Source: Solirubrobacterales bacterium | GTDB taxonomy: Bacteria > Actinomycetota > Thermoleophilia > Solirubrobacterales > 70-9 | DNA: 64,000 bases | Assembly: GCA_016712175.1 (NCBI GenBank) | Contig: JADJRQ010000001.1 | Location: 806,001 to 870,000 of the forward strand | Reading direction: 5' to 3' | In this document: positions 9,025 through 16,099 of the stretch, in pieces | Layout of the letters: each line of letters opens with the position of its first letter | Numbering within the stretch: the stretch's first letter is position 1 | Position numbers and translations under genes: made by a program | Notes under the pieces: generated by a model | What the model was told of the DNA's origin: nothing | What the model saw: the letters and a program-made list of their open reading frames with translations, nothing else | Database searches by the model: none

Positions 9025-9753
9025 ATGGAGCCCACCACAGCAATCAGCGCGGAAACGAACGCGGCCGAAAAGGCCCGCGCGCGCTTCGACGAGGAAGCGA
9101 TGGCGTCGGAGCTCGAGCTGCTTTCGGCTTCCGAGGTTCTCGAGTGGGCCTTCGACAAGTTCGGCCAGGACATGTACATCGCCTGCTCGTTCCAGAAGAC
9201 GAGCTCGGTGGTCATGCAGCTGGCGACCGAGATCAATCCGCAGGCCCGCTTCTTCTACCTCGACACCGACCTGCTCTTCCCCGAGACCTACGAAACCCGG
9301 GACCGGCTGGCCGAGCACTTCAACGTCGAATTCGAGCGCTGGCGGGGCATCACGCTCGAGGAGCAGGCCGCCGAGTTCGGCGACAGGCTCTGGAACAGCG
9401 ACCCCGATGCCTGTTGCGGCCTGCGCAAGGTCGAGCCGATGCGCCGGGCGCTTTCATCAGTCGACGCCTGGGTCGCGGGAGTTCGCCGCGCCGACTCGGC
9501 CACTCGCGCCAAGACGAGGAAACTGGCCTGGGACAGCAAGTTCAGCCTGTGGAAGCTCAACCCGATCGCCGATTGGTCGGAGCGCGATGTCTGGAACCAC
9601 CTGAACGAGCACAGCGTGCCTTACAACCCTCTCCATGACCAGGGCTATCCTTCGATCGGCTGCACCCACTGCACCCGTCCGGTGGCCCCTGGCCAGTCGG
9701 CCCGGGACGGACGCTGGTCCGGTTCCGGCAAGACTGAATGCGGGATTAATTAG
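9025..9753 (+). CDS. cysH: Adenosine 5'-phosphosulfate (APS) reductase, thioredoxin-dependent
   Basis: A 242-residue PAPS/APS reductase family enzyme producing sulfite. The paired and spaced cysteines C130-C131 (ACCGLRK) and C213/C216 (GCTHCTRP) bind the [4Fe-4S] cluster that marks APS-reducing rather than PAPS-reducing members. The catalytic cysteine is in the C-terminal ECGIN. The P-loop-like ACSFQKTSS and the LDTDLLFPETY segment are typical. ATG 9025 is preferred over the earlier in-frame start at 8962, which overlaps the sulfite reductase gene and adds non-homologous residues. A terminator-like hairpin follows, so sulfite reductase and cysH form one unit and the sulfurylase genes another. 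Confidence 0.93.
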   Translation: MEPTTAISAETNAAEKARARFDEEAMASELELLSASEVLEWAFDKFGQDMYIACSFQKTSSVVMQLATEINPQARFFYLDTDLLFPETYETRDRLAEHFNVEFERWRGITLEEQAAEFGDRLWNSDPDACCGLRKVEPMRRALSSVDAWVAGVRRADSATRAKTRKLAWDSKFSLWKLNPIADWSERDVWNHLNEHSVPYNPLHDQGYPSIGCTHCTRPVAPGQSARDGRWSGSGKTECGIN

Positions 9754-9769
9754 TCATCTCCCGAAAGCA

Positions 9770-9806
9770 GGGGCCGGCCTTCTCGCCCCGGGGCGGTCCC
9801 TTTTTT
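9770..9806 (+). terminator. Rho-independent terminator after cysH
   Basis: GGGGCCG (9770-9776) pairs with CGGTCCC (9794-9800), with one G-U pair, and a self-complementary CCCCGGGG lies in the loop. Six T residues follow at 9801-9806. The position is 17 bases after the cysH stop. Confidence 0.75.
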
Positions 9807-9882
9807 GGTGAGAACGGTTACCCTCCCCGTCCAACTTTTTGTACTTTCCCTCTCAACAAACACTTCATACGGAAGCGTGAAA

Positions 9883-10950
9883 ATGACCGAACTAGCTTTG
9901 ACTCTCTCGGAGCGGCAGACTGCCGACTTCGAAATGATCGGAAACGGCGGCTTTGCCCCGTTGACCGGATTCCAGGGATCCGCGGACTGGAGCAGCGTCT
10001 GTTCCGACATGCGCACCGCCGCCGGTGACTACTGGCCGATCCCGATCACCCTCCCTACCGACCTCGACTGCTCAGTCGGCGACGTGATTGCCCTCTCGTC
10101 CGACGAAGGCAAGGCCCTCGGCTCGATCACCGTCGAAGAGATTTTCGAGCGTGACCTGGCCCGTGAGGCCAAAGAGGTCTACCGCACCGAAGACACCGAG
10201 CATCCCGGTGTCGCCGCGATCTACGAAGAAGGCACCCGCTGCATCGCCGGACCGATCCAGGTCGACGCATTGCCGGACCACGAAGAAGCTTTCATGCGCC
10301 GCTACAAGACCCCGGCCGAGACGAAGCAGGACTTCGCCGACCGTGGCTGGAAGAAGATCGTCGCCTTCCAGACCCGTAATCCGATTCACCGGGCCCACGA
10401 GTACCTGACCAAGGCTGCGCTCGAGACCTGTGACGGGCTGTTCATCCACCCGCTCATCGGCAAGACCAAGGCCGGCGACATTCCCGCCGACGTTCGCATG
10501 CGCTGCTACGAAGTCCTGATGGAGGACTACTACCCGAGTGACCGTGTTGTGCTCGGCGTCAAGCCGGCGAAGATGCACTACGCCGGTCCGCGTGAAGCCG
10601 TTCTCCACGCGATCGTCCGCCGCAACTACGGTGCGACCCACTTCATCGTCGGTCGTGACCACGCCGGAGCCGGTGACTACTACGGCACCTACGACGCGCA
10701 GAAGATCTTCGACGACATCGACATCGACGAACTCGGAATCGAGCCGCTGATGTTCGAGCACACTTTCTGGTGCCACGAGTGCGAGGGACTTGCTTCCGGC
10801 AAGACCTGTCCGCATGACGCCGAATCACACCTGTTCCTTTCCGGGACCAAGGTTCGCGAGATGCTGGGCAACGGCGAAGAGCCGCCCCACGAGTTCTCGC
10901 GCCCCGAAGTCGCCAAGATCCTGATCGACGCTTACAAGGAGGACAACTAA
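9883..10950 (+). CDS. sat: ATP sulfurylase (sulfate adenylyltransferase)
   Basis: A 355-residue homo-oligomeric-type ATP sulfurylase that makes APS from ATP and sulfate. Motifs are QTRNPIHRAHE (nucleotide-binding QxRNPxHxxH), GRDHAGAGDYYG and FLSGTKVREML. A zinc-type cluster HTFWCHECEG with GKTCPHD, known in bacterial Sat, is also present. ATG 9883 (GGAAG seven bases upstream) gives the start MTELALTLSERQ, which already aligns with the family core. The in-frame extension back to 9805 looks non-coding. The usual N-terminal leader of about 25-30 residues seen in many homologues is absent. APS kinase follows after four bases, forming a sat-cysC unit. Confidence 0.95.
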   Translation: MTELALTLSERQTADFEMIGNGGFAPLTGFQGSADWSSVCSDMRTAAGDYWPIPITLPTDLDCSVGDVIALSSDEGKALGSITVEEIFERDLAREAKEVYRTEDTEHPGVAAIYEEGTRCIAGPIQVDALPDHEEAFMRRYKTPAETKQDFADRGWKKIVAFQTRNPIHRAHEYLTKAALETCDGLFIHPLIGKTKAGDIPADVRMRCYEVLMEDYYPSDRVVLGVKPAKMHYAGPREAVLHAIVRRNYGATHFIVGRDHAGAGDYYGTYDAQKIFDDIDIDELGIEPLMFEHTFWCHECEGLASGKTCPHDAESHLFLSGTKVREMLGNGEEPPHEFSRPEVAKILIDAYKEDN

Positions 10951-10954
10951 ACAA

Positions 10955-11503
10955 ATGTCAGACAAAGGATTCACTCTCTGGTTCACCGGCCTTTCGGGCG
11001 CCGGCAAGACCACCATTTCCGGGCTGCTCTCATCTGAGCTCACGGCCCGCGGTTCGAAGCTCGAGATCCTCGACGGCGACATCGTCCGCGAGAACCTCTC
11101 GAAGGGCCTCGGCTTTTCGAAGGAAGACCGCGACACCAACATTCGCCGCATCGCCTTCGTCGCCGACCTGCTTTCCCGCAACGGCACCCCGGTGATCACC
11201 GCCGCGATCTCCCCTTACAAGGCGATCCGCGACGAAGCCCGCGAGATGATGGGCGACCGGTTCATCGAGGTCTACATCGAGGCTTCGGTCGACGCCTGCG
11301 CCGCGCGCGACGTCAAGGGCCTGTACGCCAAGGCCTTCTCGGGCGAGATCAAGGAATTCACCGGAGTCTCCGACCCGTACGAAGCCCCGGAGAACCCCGA
11401 GGTCGTCATCCACACCGAATCCGAAGAGCCGGCTGAATCAGCTGCGAAGCTGATCACCTACCTCGAAGAGCGCGAGCTCATCCCGGCCGCGGTCGCTTCG
11501 TAG
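10955..11503 (+). CDS. cysC: Adenylylsulfate (APS) kinase
   Basis: A 182-residue kinase converting APS to PAPS. The Walker A loop GLSGAGKTT occupies residues 12-20, DGD is the following base-binding region, and NIRRIAFVA, ISPYKAIRDEAR and the KGLYAKAFSG segment are family hallmarks. The start has AAGGAGG twelve bases upstream, inside the end of sat. Because the adjacent CysH has the cluster cysteines of an APS reductase, PAPS is not needed for sulfide formation, so this kinase more likely supplies PAPS to sulfotransferases. None is encoded in the window. Confidence 0.95.
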   Translation: MSDKGFTLWFTGLSGAGKTTISGLLSSELTARGSKLEILDGDIVRENLSKGLGFSKEDRDTNIRRIAFVADLLSRNGTPVITAAISPYKAIRDEAREMMGDRFIEVYIEASVDACAARDVKGLYAKAFSGEIKEFTGVSDPYEAPENPEVVIHTESEEPAESAAKLITYLEERELIPAAVAS

Positions 11504-11523
11504 CAACAGGAATTCAGAAGTAA

Positions 11524-11563
11524 GGCGCATAGCGCCAAGCGAGGGCGGCCAGGTGCCGCCCTC
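11524..11563 (+). terminator. Paired hairpins after cysC
   Basis: GGCGC-ATA-GCGCC (11524-11536) is followed by GAGGGCGGC-CAGGT-GCCGCCCTC (11541-11563), a perfect 9-bp stem. There is no T-run, so the strength is uncertain, but the location 20 bases after the cysC stop fits a transcript end. Confidence 0.5.
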
Positions 11564-11589
11564 CGCATTGCAGCAGCTCAAGCCCGAAA

Positions 11590-11636
11590 GACTGGGTGCG
11601 TTTTCTACGTCATAGGTATAGAAAACGCACCCAGTC
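11590..11636. repeat. Left flanking hairpin (18-bp perfect stem, 11-base loop)
   Basis: The arms GACTGGGTGCGTTTTCTA (11590-11607) and its exact reverse complement (11619-11636) enclose an 11-base loop. The inner 15 bp of the stem is identical to that of a hairpin at 12720-12760, on the other side of the DUF559 gene. The loops have the same length but different sequences. Confidence 0.85.
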
Positions 11637-11726
11637 TCGGCGGGTTGAACCTTCCTTCCGTCTTGCGAAAAACATTCGTCACCTTTGTTCCGACATCTGT
11701 TTCTCCCATTCGAGAAGTGTTAGGCG

Positions 11727-12716
11727 ATGGAATCGCCCCAGAAGTCCAGTGCCGAGAAGTCAGGCAGGAAACCAGGCAGAAGCAGCCAGGTGACCGGGAT
11801 CTCCCTCGACGTTGCTCGACGGCAGCACGGCCTGCTGACTCGACCGCAACTGATCGCTGCCGGAATCACGAGTATGAGCATCGCCCAGCGTGTCCGGGCG
11901 AGAAAGTTTCTGCCGGTCTGCACCGGTGTGTACGCGCTCGGGCGCCCGGTCACGTCGGAACTGGGCGCCTGCATGGCCGGAGTACTCGCGTCCGGAGACG
12001 GAGCTGTTCTGGCATGCCGGAGTGCAGCCTCACTCTGGAACTTTCTGGTCTGGTTCGGGGCCGTCGAAACAACACGCCCGCACAGCCGTCGCTCTACGGC
12101 CCGCAATCTCTCGCCGCCGGGCATCGCGGGGCGCCGGAGACTTCGCGCCTCACGAACGAGATACCTGCCGGTGGAACACGTGAAGCGAAAGCATGGCATT
12201 CCCCTGACTGCCCCAGCTCGCACTTTGCTCGACCTGGCCGCGGTTCTCCCACGGGATGGCCTTCGATCAGCGTTCAACGAAGCTGACCGCTTGGAACTCC
12301 TCAAGGAGAAGGACCTCCTCGACTGCATTCGCTGCGGTCCGGGCCGAAAAGGGTTTTCTACCTTCAGGGATATGGTTGGGATAAGGCATCCGGAAATCGC
12401 GATGAGCAGGTCAGACCTGGAGATTCTGTTCAACGAGGAATGTCTGAAAAGGGACTTTGCGAAACCGCTGATCAACTCTTATGTCTGCGGCGAGGAGGTG
12501 GACTTCTTCTGGCCGGACGCGAATCTCATAATCGAAGTGGATGGCTACGAGTTCCACCGGGGACGCATGACCCGGGACAAGGACATTCGCAAGGAGAACC
12601 TGCTGAAGCGAGCCGGCCACCAGGTGCATCGATTCTCACACTGGATGATCACCAGGGAGATAGAGGAAGTGATGGAACTCGTCAGCTTCTCATTCAAGAC
12701 AAACGTTCAGCCCTAG
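11727..12716 (+). CDS. AbiEi-like N-terminal domain / DUF559 endonuclease-like protein
   Basis: A 329-residue protein. Residues about 25-75 resemble the winged-helix AbiEi antitoxin domain (ARRQHGLLTRPQLIAAGIT, then RVRARKFLPVCTGVYAL). A middle part follows with TAPARTLLDLAAVLP. Residues about 220-320 are DUF559, a PD-(D/E)xK/Vsr-related fold, with the predicted metal-binding run VDFFWPDANLIIEVDGYEFH and the RAGHQVHRFSHWMITRE ending. Such fusions are common single genes in actinobacteria and have no proven role; defence or DNA repair is often suggested. ATG 11727 has only a weak GAGAAG upstream. It stands alone between two identical hairpins, and the leader and codon use are AT-richer than its neighbours, suggesting horizontal transfer. 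Confidence 0.8.
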   Translation: MESPQKSSAEKSGRKPGRSSQVTGISLDVARRQHGLLTRPQLIAAGITSMSIAQRVRARKFLPVCTGVYALGRPVTSELGACMAGVLASGDGAVLACRSAASLWNFLVWFGAVETTRPHSRRSTARNLSPPGIAGRRRLRASRTRYLPVEHVKRKHGIPLTAPARTLLDLAAVLPRDGLRSAFNEADRLELLKEKDLLDCIRCGPGRKGFSTFRDMVGIRHPEIAMSRSDLEILFNEECLKRDFAKPLINSYVCGEEVDFFWPDANLIIEVDGYEFHRGRMTRDKDIRKENLLKRAGHQVHRFSHWMITREIEEVMELVSFSFKTNVQP

Positions 12717-12719
12717 GGG

Positions 12720-12760
12720 TGGGTGCGTTTTCTATATCCATTACGTAGAAAACGCACCCA
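12720..12760. repeat. Right flanking hairpin (15-bp perfect stem, 11-base loop)
   Basis: TGGGTGCGTTTTCTA (12720-12734) pairs exactly with 12746-12760. The stem copies the inner part of the hairpin at 11590-11636. It starts four bases after the stop of the DUF559 gene and is followed by GTCCTTTT, so it may also act as that gene's terminator. Confidence 0.85.
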
Positions 12761-12788
12761 GTCCTTTTGGGCGCTCTATTGCCGAGAC

Positions 12789-13595
12789 TCAGGGCCTGGC
12801 GGGGACCTCTGGCTGGCCCAGATCGTAGGTCTGGTAGGCGCCGAAGCGGCTGAACGTCTTGTGGGTGGGGCCGTGGTAGTCGGATGAGGCCGTGGCGCTG
12901 ATTCCAAGCTCTTTCGCCAGCTTCAGCAGGTGGTTCGTCTGCTTCTTCGTGTGGGAGGGGTAGAAGACCTCGATACCGCCGATGTCGAGGGAGCGAATCA
13001 GCATCTCGACCTGCTCGGGGTCCTTGACGTCCCAGTATGGGTGGGCGATCACGGCGACGCCGCCGGCCTCCTGGATGATCTCGCAGGCCTGCTGGGCAGT
13101 CGGCCATTTGCGGGAGACGAAGGCCTTGGCGCCGGGCACCAGGTACTCCTCGAAGAACGGACCCATGTTGTTGGCGGCACCGGCCGCGTGGGCGATGTGG
13201 GGACGGCCGATCGAATCGGCCGAGCCAGCCTCGCGGATCGCGTCGTCGATCGTGATGTCGAATCCGAAGCCGCGCAGGTTCTCAATGATCTCCTTCGCCC
13301 GGTCGAACCTCTCCTGCTGGGCCCGGTCGCAGGCCGGCTTGATCTTCTTGAGATCGATCCAGTAGCCGCAGATATGGAGGTCCTCGGCGAATTCGTGAAC
13401 CGAGGACATCTCGATCGCCGGCACGATCTCCACACCGAGTCGCTCGCCCTTCTCCATCGCCTCCGGGACCCCGGCCACGCCGTCGTGGTCGGTCAGAGCC
13501 AGAATCTCGACACCCGCAGCGGCTGCCTGTTCAACCACCTCAGCCGGTTCGAGCTGGCCATCAGAGACAACGGAGTGCGACTGGAGTTCGATCAT
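12789..13595 (-). CDS. PHP-domain phosphoesterase
   Basis: A 268-residue PHP metallophosphoesterase of the TrpH/RNase AM group, which hydrolyse nucleoside 3',5'-bisphosphates or trim short RNAs. Metal-binding segments are SHSVVSDG (residues 6-13), LTDHDGVAG, the glutamate in PAIEMSS, VIAHPYWD and SSDYHGP near the C-terminus. The first His of the usual H-x-H is Gln (ELQSHS), a variant I associate with actinobacterial members. The insertion AHAAGAANNMGPFFEEYL after GRPHI is normal for the family. ATG 13595 is chosen because the frame continues 48 residues further upstream only through a palindromic, non-homologous stretch. The gene is isolated and divergent from the carboxylase gene. Confidence 0.85.
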   Translation of the reverse strand: MIELQSHSVVSDGQLEPAEVVEQAAAAGVEILALTDHDGVAGVPEAMEKGERLGVEIVPAIEMSSVHEFAEDLHICGYWIDLKKIKPACDRAQQERFDRAKEIIENLRGFGFDITIDDAIREAGSADSIGRPHIAHAAGAANNMGPFFEEYLVPGAKAFVSRKWPTAQQACEIIQEAGGVAVIAHPYWDVKDPEQVEMLIRSLDIGGIEVFYPSHTKKQTNHLLKLAKELGISATASSDYHGPTHKTFSRFGAYQTYDLGQPEVPARP

Positions 13596-13659
13596 TGCGG
13601 AGAGGATAAGCGAATGTGAAGTGGAGTTGGAAGCGGCGCCCTGGGAGGGATGTTGGCGC

Positions 13660-13704
13660 CGAGATCCCTGAAACCGTGGACTATCCACGGTTTCGGGGAT
13701 CTCG
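13660..13704. repeat. Long hairpin, 21-bp stem with one mismatch and 3-base loop
   Basis: CGAGATCCCTGAAACCGTGG plus one A (13660-13680) is complementary to 13684-13704 except for one position (A in one arm against G in the other), around the loop CTA. No T-run follows on either strand. It lies 65 bases upstream of the PHP start. Confidence 0.8.
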
Positions 13705-13784
13705 CGGCCGTCAGGCTCCGGGCACTTCCGATACGCCACGCAAGCCGGCGGTGCATGGGGACCTGCTCAGCCGCAACAGGCAGA

Positions 13785-13889
13785 TGTGGGCCGCGGGGGC
13801 GCGTCCGGAGGGCTGGCGACCGAGGCGATAGCGCGATTAGCCCCGATCCGGGGAGCGTTGTCCCGGAGGAGGCGCCCCCGCGGTCCACA
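13785..13889. ncRNA. Copy A of a 105-base structured dispersed element
   Basis: An 18-bp terminal stem pairs 13785-13802 with 13872-13889, with one G-U pair. A second copy of exactly the same length lies at 62003-62107. Blocks CCGGAGGGCTGGCGACCGAG, CCCGATC, GGGAGCGTTG and CCCGGAG are unchanged between copies, while stem positions change in compensation. I cannot tell which strand, if any, is transcribed; a REP-like DNA palindrome is the alternative to a structured RNA. Confidence 0.5.
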
Positions 13890-14005
13890 CCCACCTCCGC
13901 CCTCGGGCCGCAAGATCAGCCAGGCGCGTCCAGGTCGTTCCCGGGCGCTGCCCGTCACCTCAGGCCAACAGCCGCGTTCCGTTCTGCCTAAATAGACTCC
14001 GGCCA

Positions 14006-15763
14006 ATGTTCTCGAAGATCCTGATCGCCAATCGTGGCGAGATCGCTATCCGCGTTGCCCGCGCCTGCAAAGAGATGGACATCCCTTCCGTTGCCGTCTA
14101 CTCGGAGATCGACCGGGATGCTCCGCACGTCCACGCCTGTGACGAGGCTTTCCTGATTGGTCCGGCGACTCCGGCCGAGAGCTACCTTTCGATCGAGAAG
14201 ATCGTCGGCGCATGCAGGGATTCCGGTGCCGACGCGGTTCACCCCGGCTACGGCTGCCTCGCCGAGAACGCCGATTTCGCCCGTGCCCTCGACGAGGCCG
14301 GCATCACTTTCATCGGCCCGCCCGCATCGGCGATCGACGCGATGGGGTCGAAGACGCAGGCCCGCGAGATCATGGAGAAGGCCGGTGTACCGATTGTCCC
14401 CGGCGCCACCGTGCCCGCGAAGGATCTGGCCGAAGCCCGGGCCCAGGCCGACGCAGCCGGCTACCCGGTCGCCTGCAAGGCGGTCGGTGGTGGTGGTGGC
14501 AAGGGATTCCGCGTCGCCCTGACCCCGGATGACCTCGAAGAGGCTTTTGAAGGCTCCGGGCGCGAAGGCATGAAGTTCTTCAGCGACGACCGGGTCTACG
14601 TCGAGCGGTACCTCGAAGATCCGCGCCATGTCGAAGTCCAGGTGCTGGCTGACAAGCAGGGCAACGTGATCCACCTCGGCGAACGCGACTGCTCGATCCA
14701 GCGCCGTCACCAGAAAGTCATCGAAGAGGCCCCCGGTCCGCACGTCGACGAAGAGATGCGCGAGCGGATTGGCAAGATCGCAACCGACGCCGCCAGGGCC
14801 GTCGGCTACTTCTCCGCCGGCACGATCGAAGGCATGCAGCACGGCGACGAGTACTTCTTCCTCGAGATGAACACCCGGGTTCAGGTCGAGCACTGCGTGA
14901 CCGAGATGATCACCGGCGTCGACATCGTGCGCGAACAGATCAAGATCGCCGCCGGTGAGGAACTCTCACTGAAGCAGGAAGACGTCAGGATCGACGGCTG
15001 GGCGATCGAATGCCGGATCAACGCCGAGAAGGCCGACAAGAACTTCTCCCCCGCCCCCGGCAAGATCACCAGCTACAAGGAGCCGTCCGGTCCGGGGGTC
15101 CGCATCGACACCGGCGTCGTCAACGGCTCCGAAGTGACCCCGATGTATGACCCGATGATCGGCAAGCTGATCGTCTGGGACAACGACCGTGAAGCCGCGA
15201 CGAAACGTATGTTGCGTGCGCTCGAGGAATACGAGATCGGTGGCCTTTCCACCCTGATTCCCTTCCACAAAGCCATTCTCCGGACCGAGCAGTGGGAAAA
15301 GGGCGAGACCTGTCGCGACCTGATGGAAGACCGGAAGTGGCTGAAGACCACCGCCCCGCCCAAGGTCGAAGCACCGGTGGCTGAGGAGGGTGAGGCCGAG
15401 AAGGTCGCCCGTGACTACCTGGTCGAAGTCTCCGGCAAGCGGTTCGACGTCAAGGTGATCGGCGAGGCAACCGGCGTCGCCGCTGCCGCCGCGCCCGGTG
15501 CCAAGCCGAAGAAGCGCGAGAAGAAGGCCGGTGGCGGTGGCGGGTCTTCATCCGAAGTACTCGAGTCACCGCTCCAGGGATCGATCTTCAAACTCAACGT
15601 CGAAGAAGGCAGCGAGGTCGAAGAAGGCGACTTGATCTGCGTGATCGAAGCGATGAAGATGGAGAACGAAATCACCGCTCACCGCAAGGGGAAAGTCACC
15701 GTTCTGCCGATCAAAGTCGGCGACGCGGTCGCCAGCGGCGACCCCCTGGCCACCATCAAGTAA
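14006..15763 (+). CDS. Acyl-CoA (acetyl/propionyl-CoA) carboxylase alpha chain: biotin carboxylase + BCCP
   Basis: A 585-residue cytoplasmic protein that carboxylates biotin and carries it. Residues 1-450 are biotin carboxylase: MFSKILIANRGEIAIRVARA at the start, the glycine-rich ATP-grasp loop KAVGGGGGKGFR and the catalytic EMNTRVQVEH. A basic Ala/Lys/Gly-rich linker (about 490-520) leads to a biotinyl domain with the biotinylated K551 in IEAMKMENEI. This BC-BCCP fusion is the actinobacterial AccA3 layout; the carboxyltransferase subunit is not in the window. It stands as a single gene. The pathway is malonyl- or methylmalonyl-CoA formation, not resolvable from this subunit. Confidence 0.93.
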   Translation: MFSKILIANRGEIAIRVARACKEMDIPSVAVYSEIDRDAPHVHACDEAFLIGPATPAESYLSIEKIVGACRDSGADAVHPGYGCLAENADFARALDEAGITFIGPPASAIDAMGSKTQAREIMEKAGVPIVPGATVPAKDLAEARAQADAAGYPVACKAVGGGGGKGFRVALTPDDLEEAFEGSGREGMKFFSDDRVYVERYLEDPRHVEVQVLADKQGNVIHLGERDCSIQRRHQKVIEEAPGPHVDEEMRERIGKIATDAARAVGYFSAGTIEGMQHGDEYFFLEMNTRVQVEHCVTEMITGVDIVREQIKIAAGEELSLKQEDVRIDGWAIECRINAEKADKNFSPAPGKITSYKEPSGPGVRIDTGVVNGSEVTPMYDPMIGKLIVWDNDREAATKRMLRALEEYEIGGLSTLIPFHKAILRTEQWEKGETCRDLMEDRKWLKTTAPPKVEAPVAEEGEAEKVARDYLVEVSGKRFDVKVIGEATGVAAAAAPGAKPKKREKKAGGGGGSSSEVLESPLQGSIFKLNVEEGSEVEEGDLICVIEAMKMENEITAHRKGKVTVLPIKVGDAVASGDPLATIK

Positions 15764-15843
15764 CCCCGAACCTCCGTATCCGGTAGGATCTCGCGGTCTA
15801 CCGTCGCCCCAGGGGCGGCTTCAGAGAGGAACTCGTAACCATT

Positions 15844-16095
15844 ATGGAACTACTTGCATACTTGGATCCGGGCAGTGCTTCGGCTCTGCTTGCTGCTGTA
15901 CTCGCCGGAATCGCCGGCGCTGGAGCAGCAATCCGGACCTACGGAAAGAAAATGAAGGACGCGCTCATGTTCTGGAAGAAGACTGAGCCCGCAGCCGATG
16001 GCCCAACCGCCACCTCGGCCAGCTCCGAAGCAGGTGCCGCAACCGCGACCACCACGCCGGCCGACCCGGCCGACGACAAGCCAGCCGAGCAGTAA
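15844..16095 (+). CDS. Small LDPGS-type membrane protein
   Basis: An 83-residue protein. MELLAYLDPGSASALL is followed by one hydrophobic helix (about 8-30, Ala/Gly-rich), a basic stretch RTYGKKMKDALMFWKK, and a low-complexity Ala/Thr/Asp-rich tail. Small proteins with a YLDPGSGS start occur beside surface-polymer genes in diverse bacteria, but their role is unknown. Here it is the first gene of a tight operon (4 bases to the methyltransferase, then a 4-base overlap to the first LTA-synthase-like gene), which suggests an accessory membrane role in that system. The AGAGAGG upstream is farther than usual from ATG 15844. Confidence 0.75.
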   Translation: MELLAYLDPGSASALLAAVLAGIAGAGAAIRTYGKKMKDALMFWKKTEPAADGPTATSASSEAGAATATTTPADPADDKPAEQ

Positions 16096-16099
16096 ACAC

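Larger units (their letters stand above)
11590..12760 (+). mobile_element. Candidate hairpin-bounded cassette carrying one DUF559 gene
   Basis: About 1.17 kb bounded by two near-identical palindromic hairpins and holding a single gene unrelated to the neighbouring operons. The segment before the gene (11637-11726) is visibly AT-richer than its surroundings. There is no transposase and I did not find target-site duplications, so mobility is inferred only from the bracketing repeats and base composition. Confidence 0.3.
13596..14005. other. 410-base gene-free stretch with palindromic elements
   Basis: No credible coding sequence. The stretch is the divergent promoter region of the PHP gene (minus) and the carboxylase gene (plus). 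It contains a long hairpin at 13660-13704 and one copy of a 105-base palindromic element at 13785-13889. Short open frames across it are by-products of the high G+C content. Confidence 0.7.

Noticed and set aside
13786..13995. A small ORF overlapping the 105-base element, whose translation resembles that at copy B
   Set aside because: The similarity follows from the shared nucleotide repeat; substitutions respect stem pairing rather than codon third positions, and no ribosome-binding site is present.
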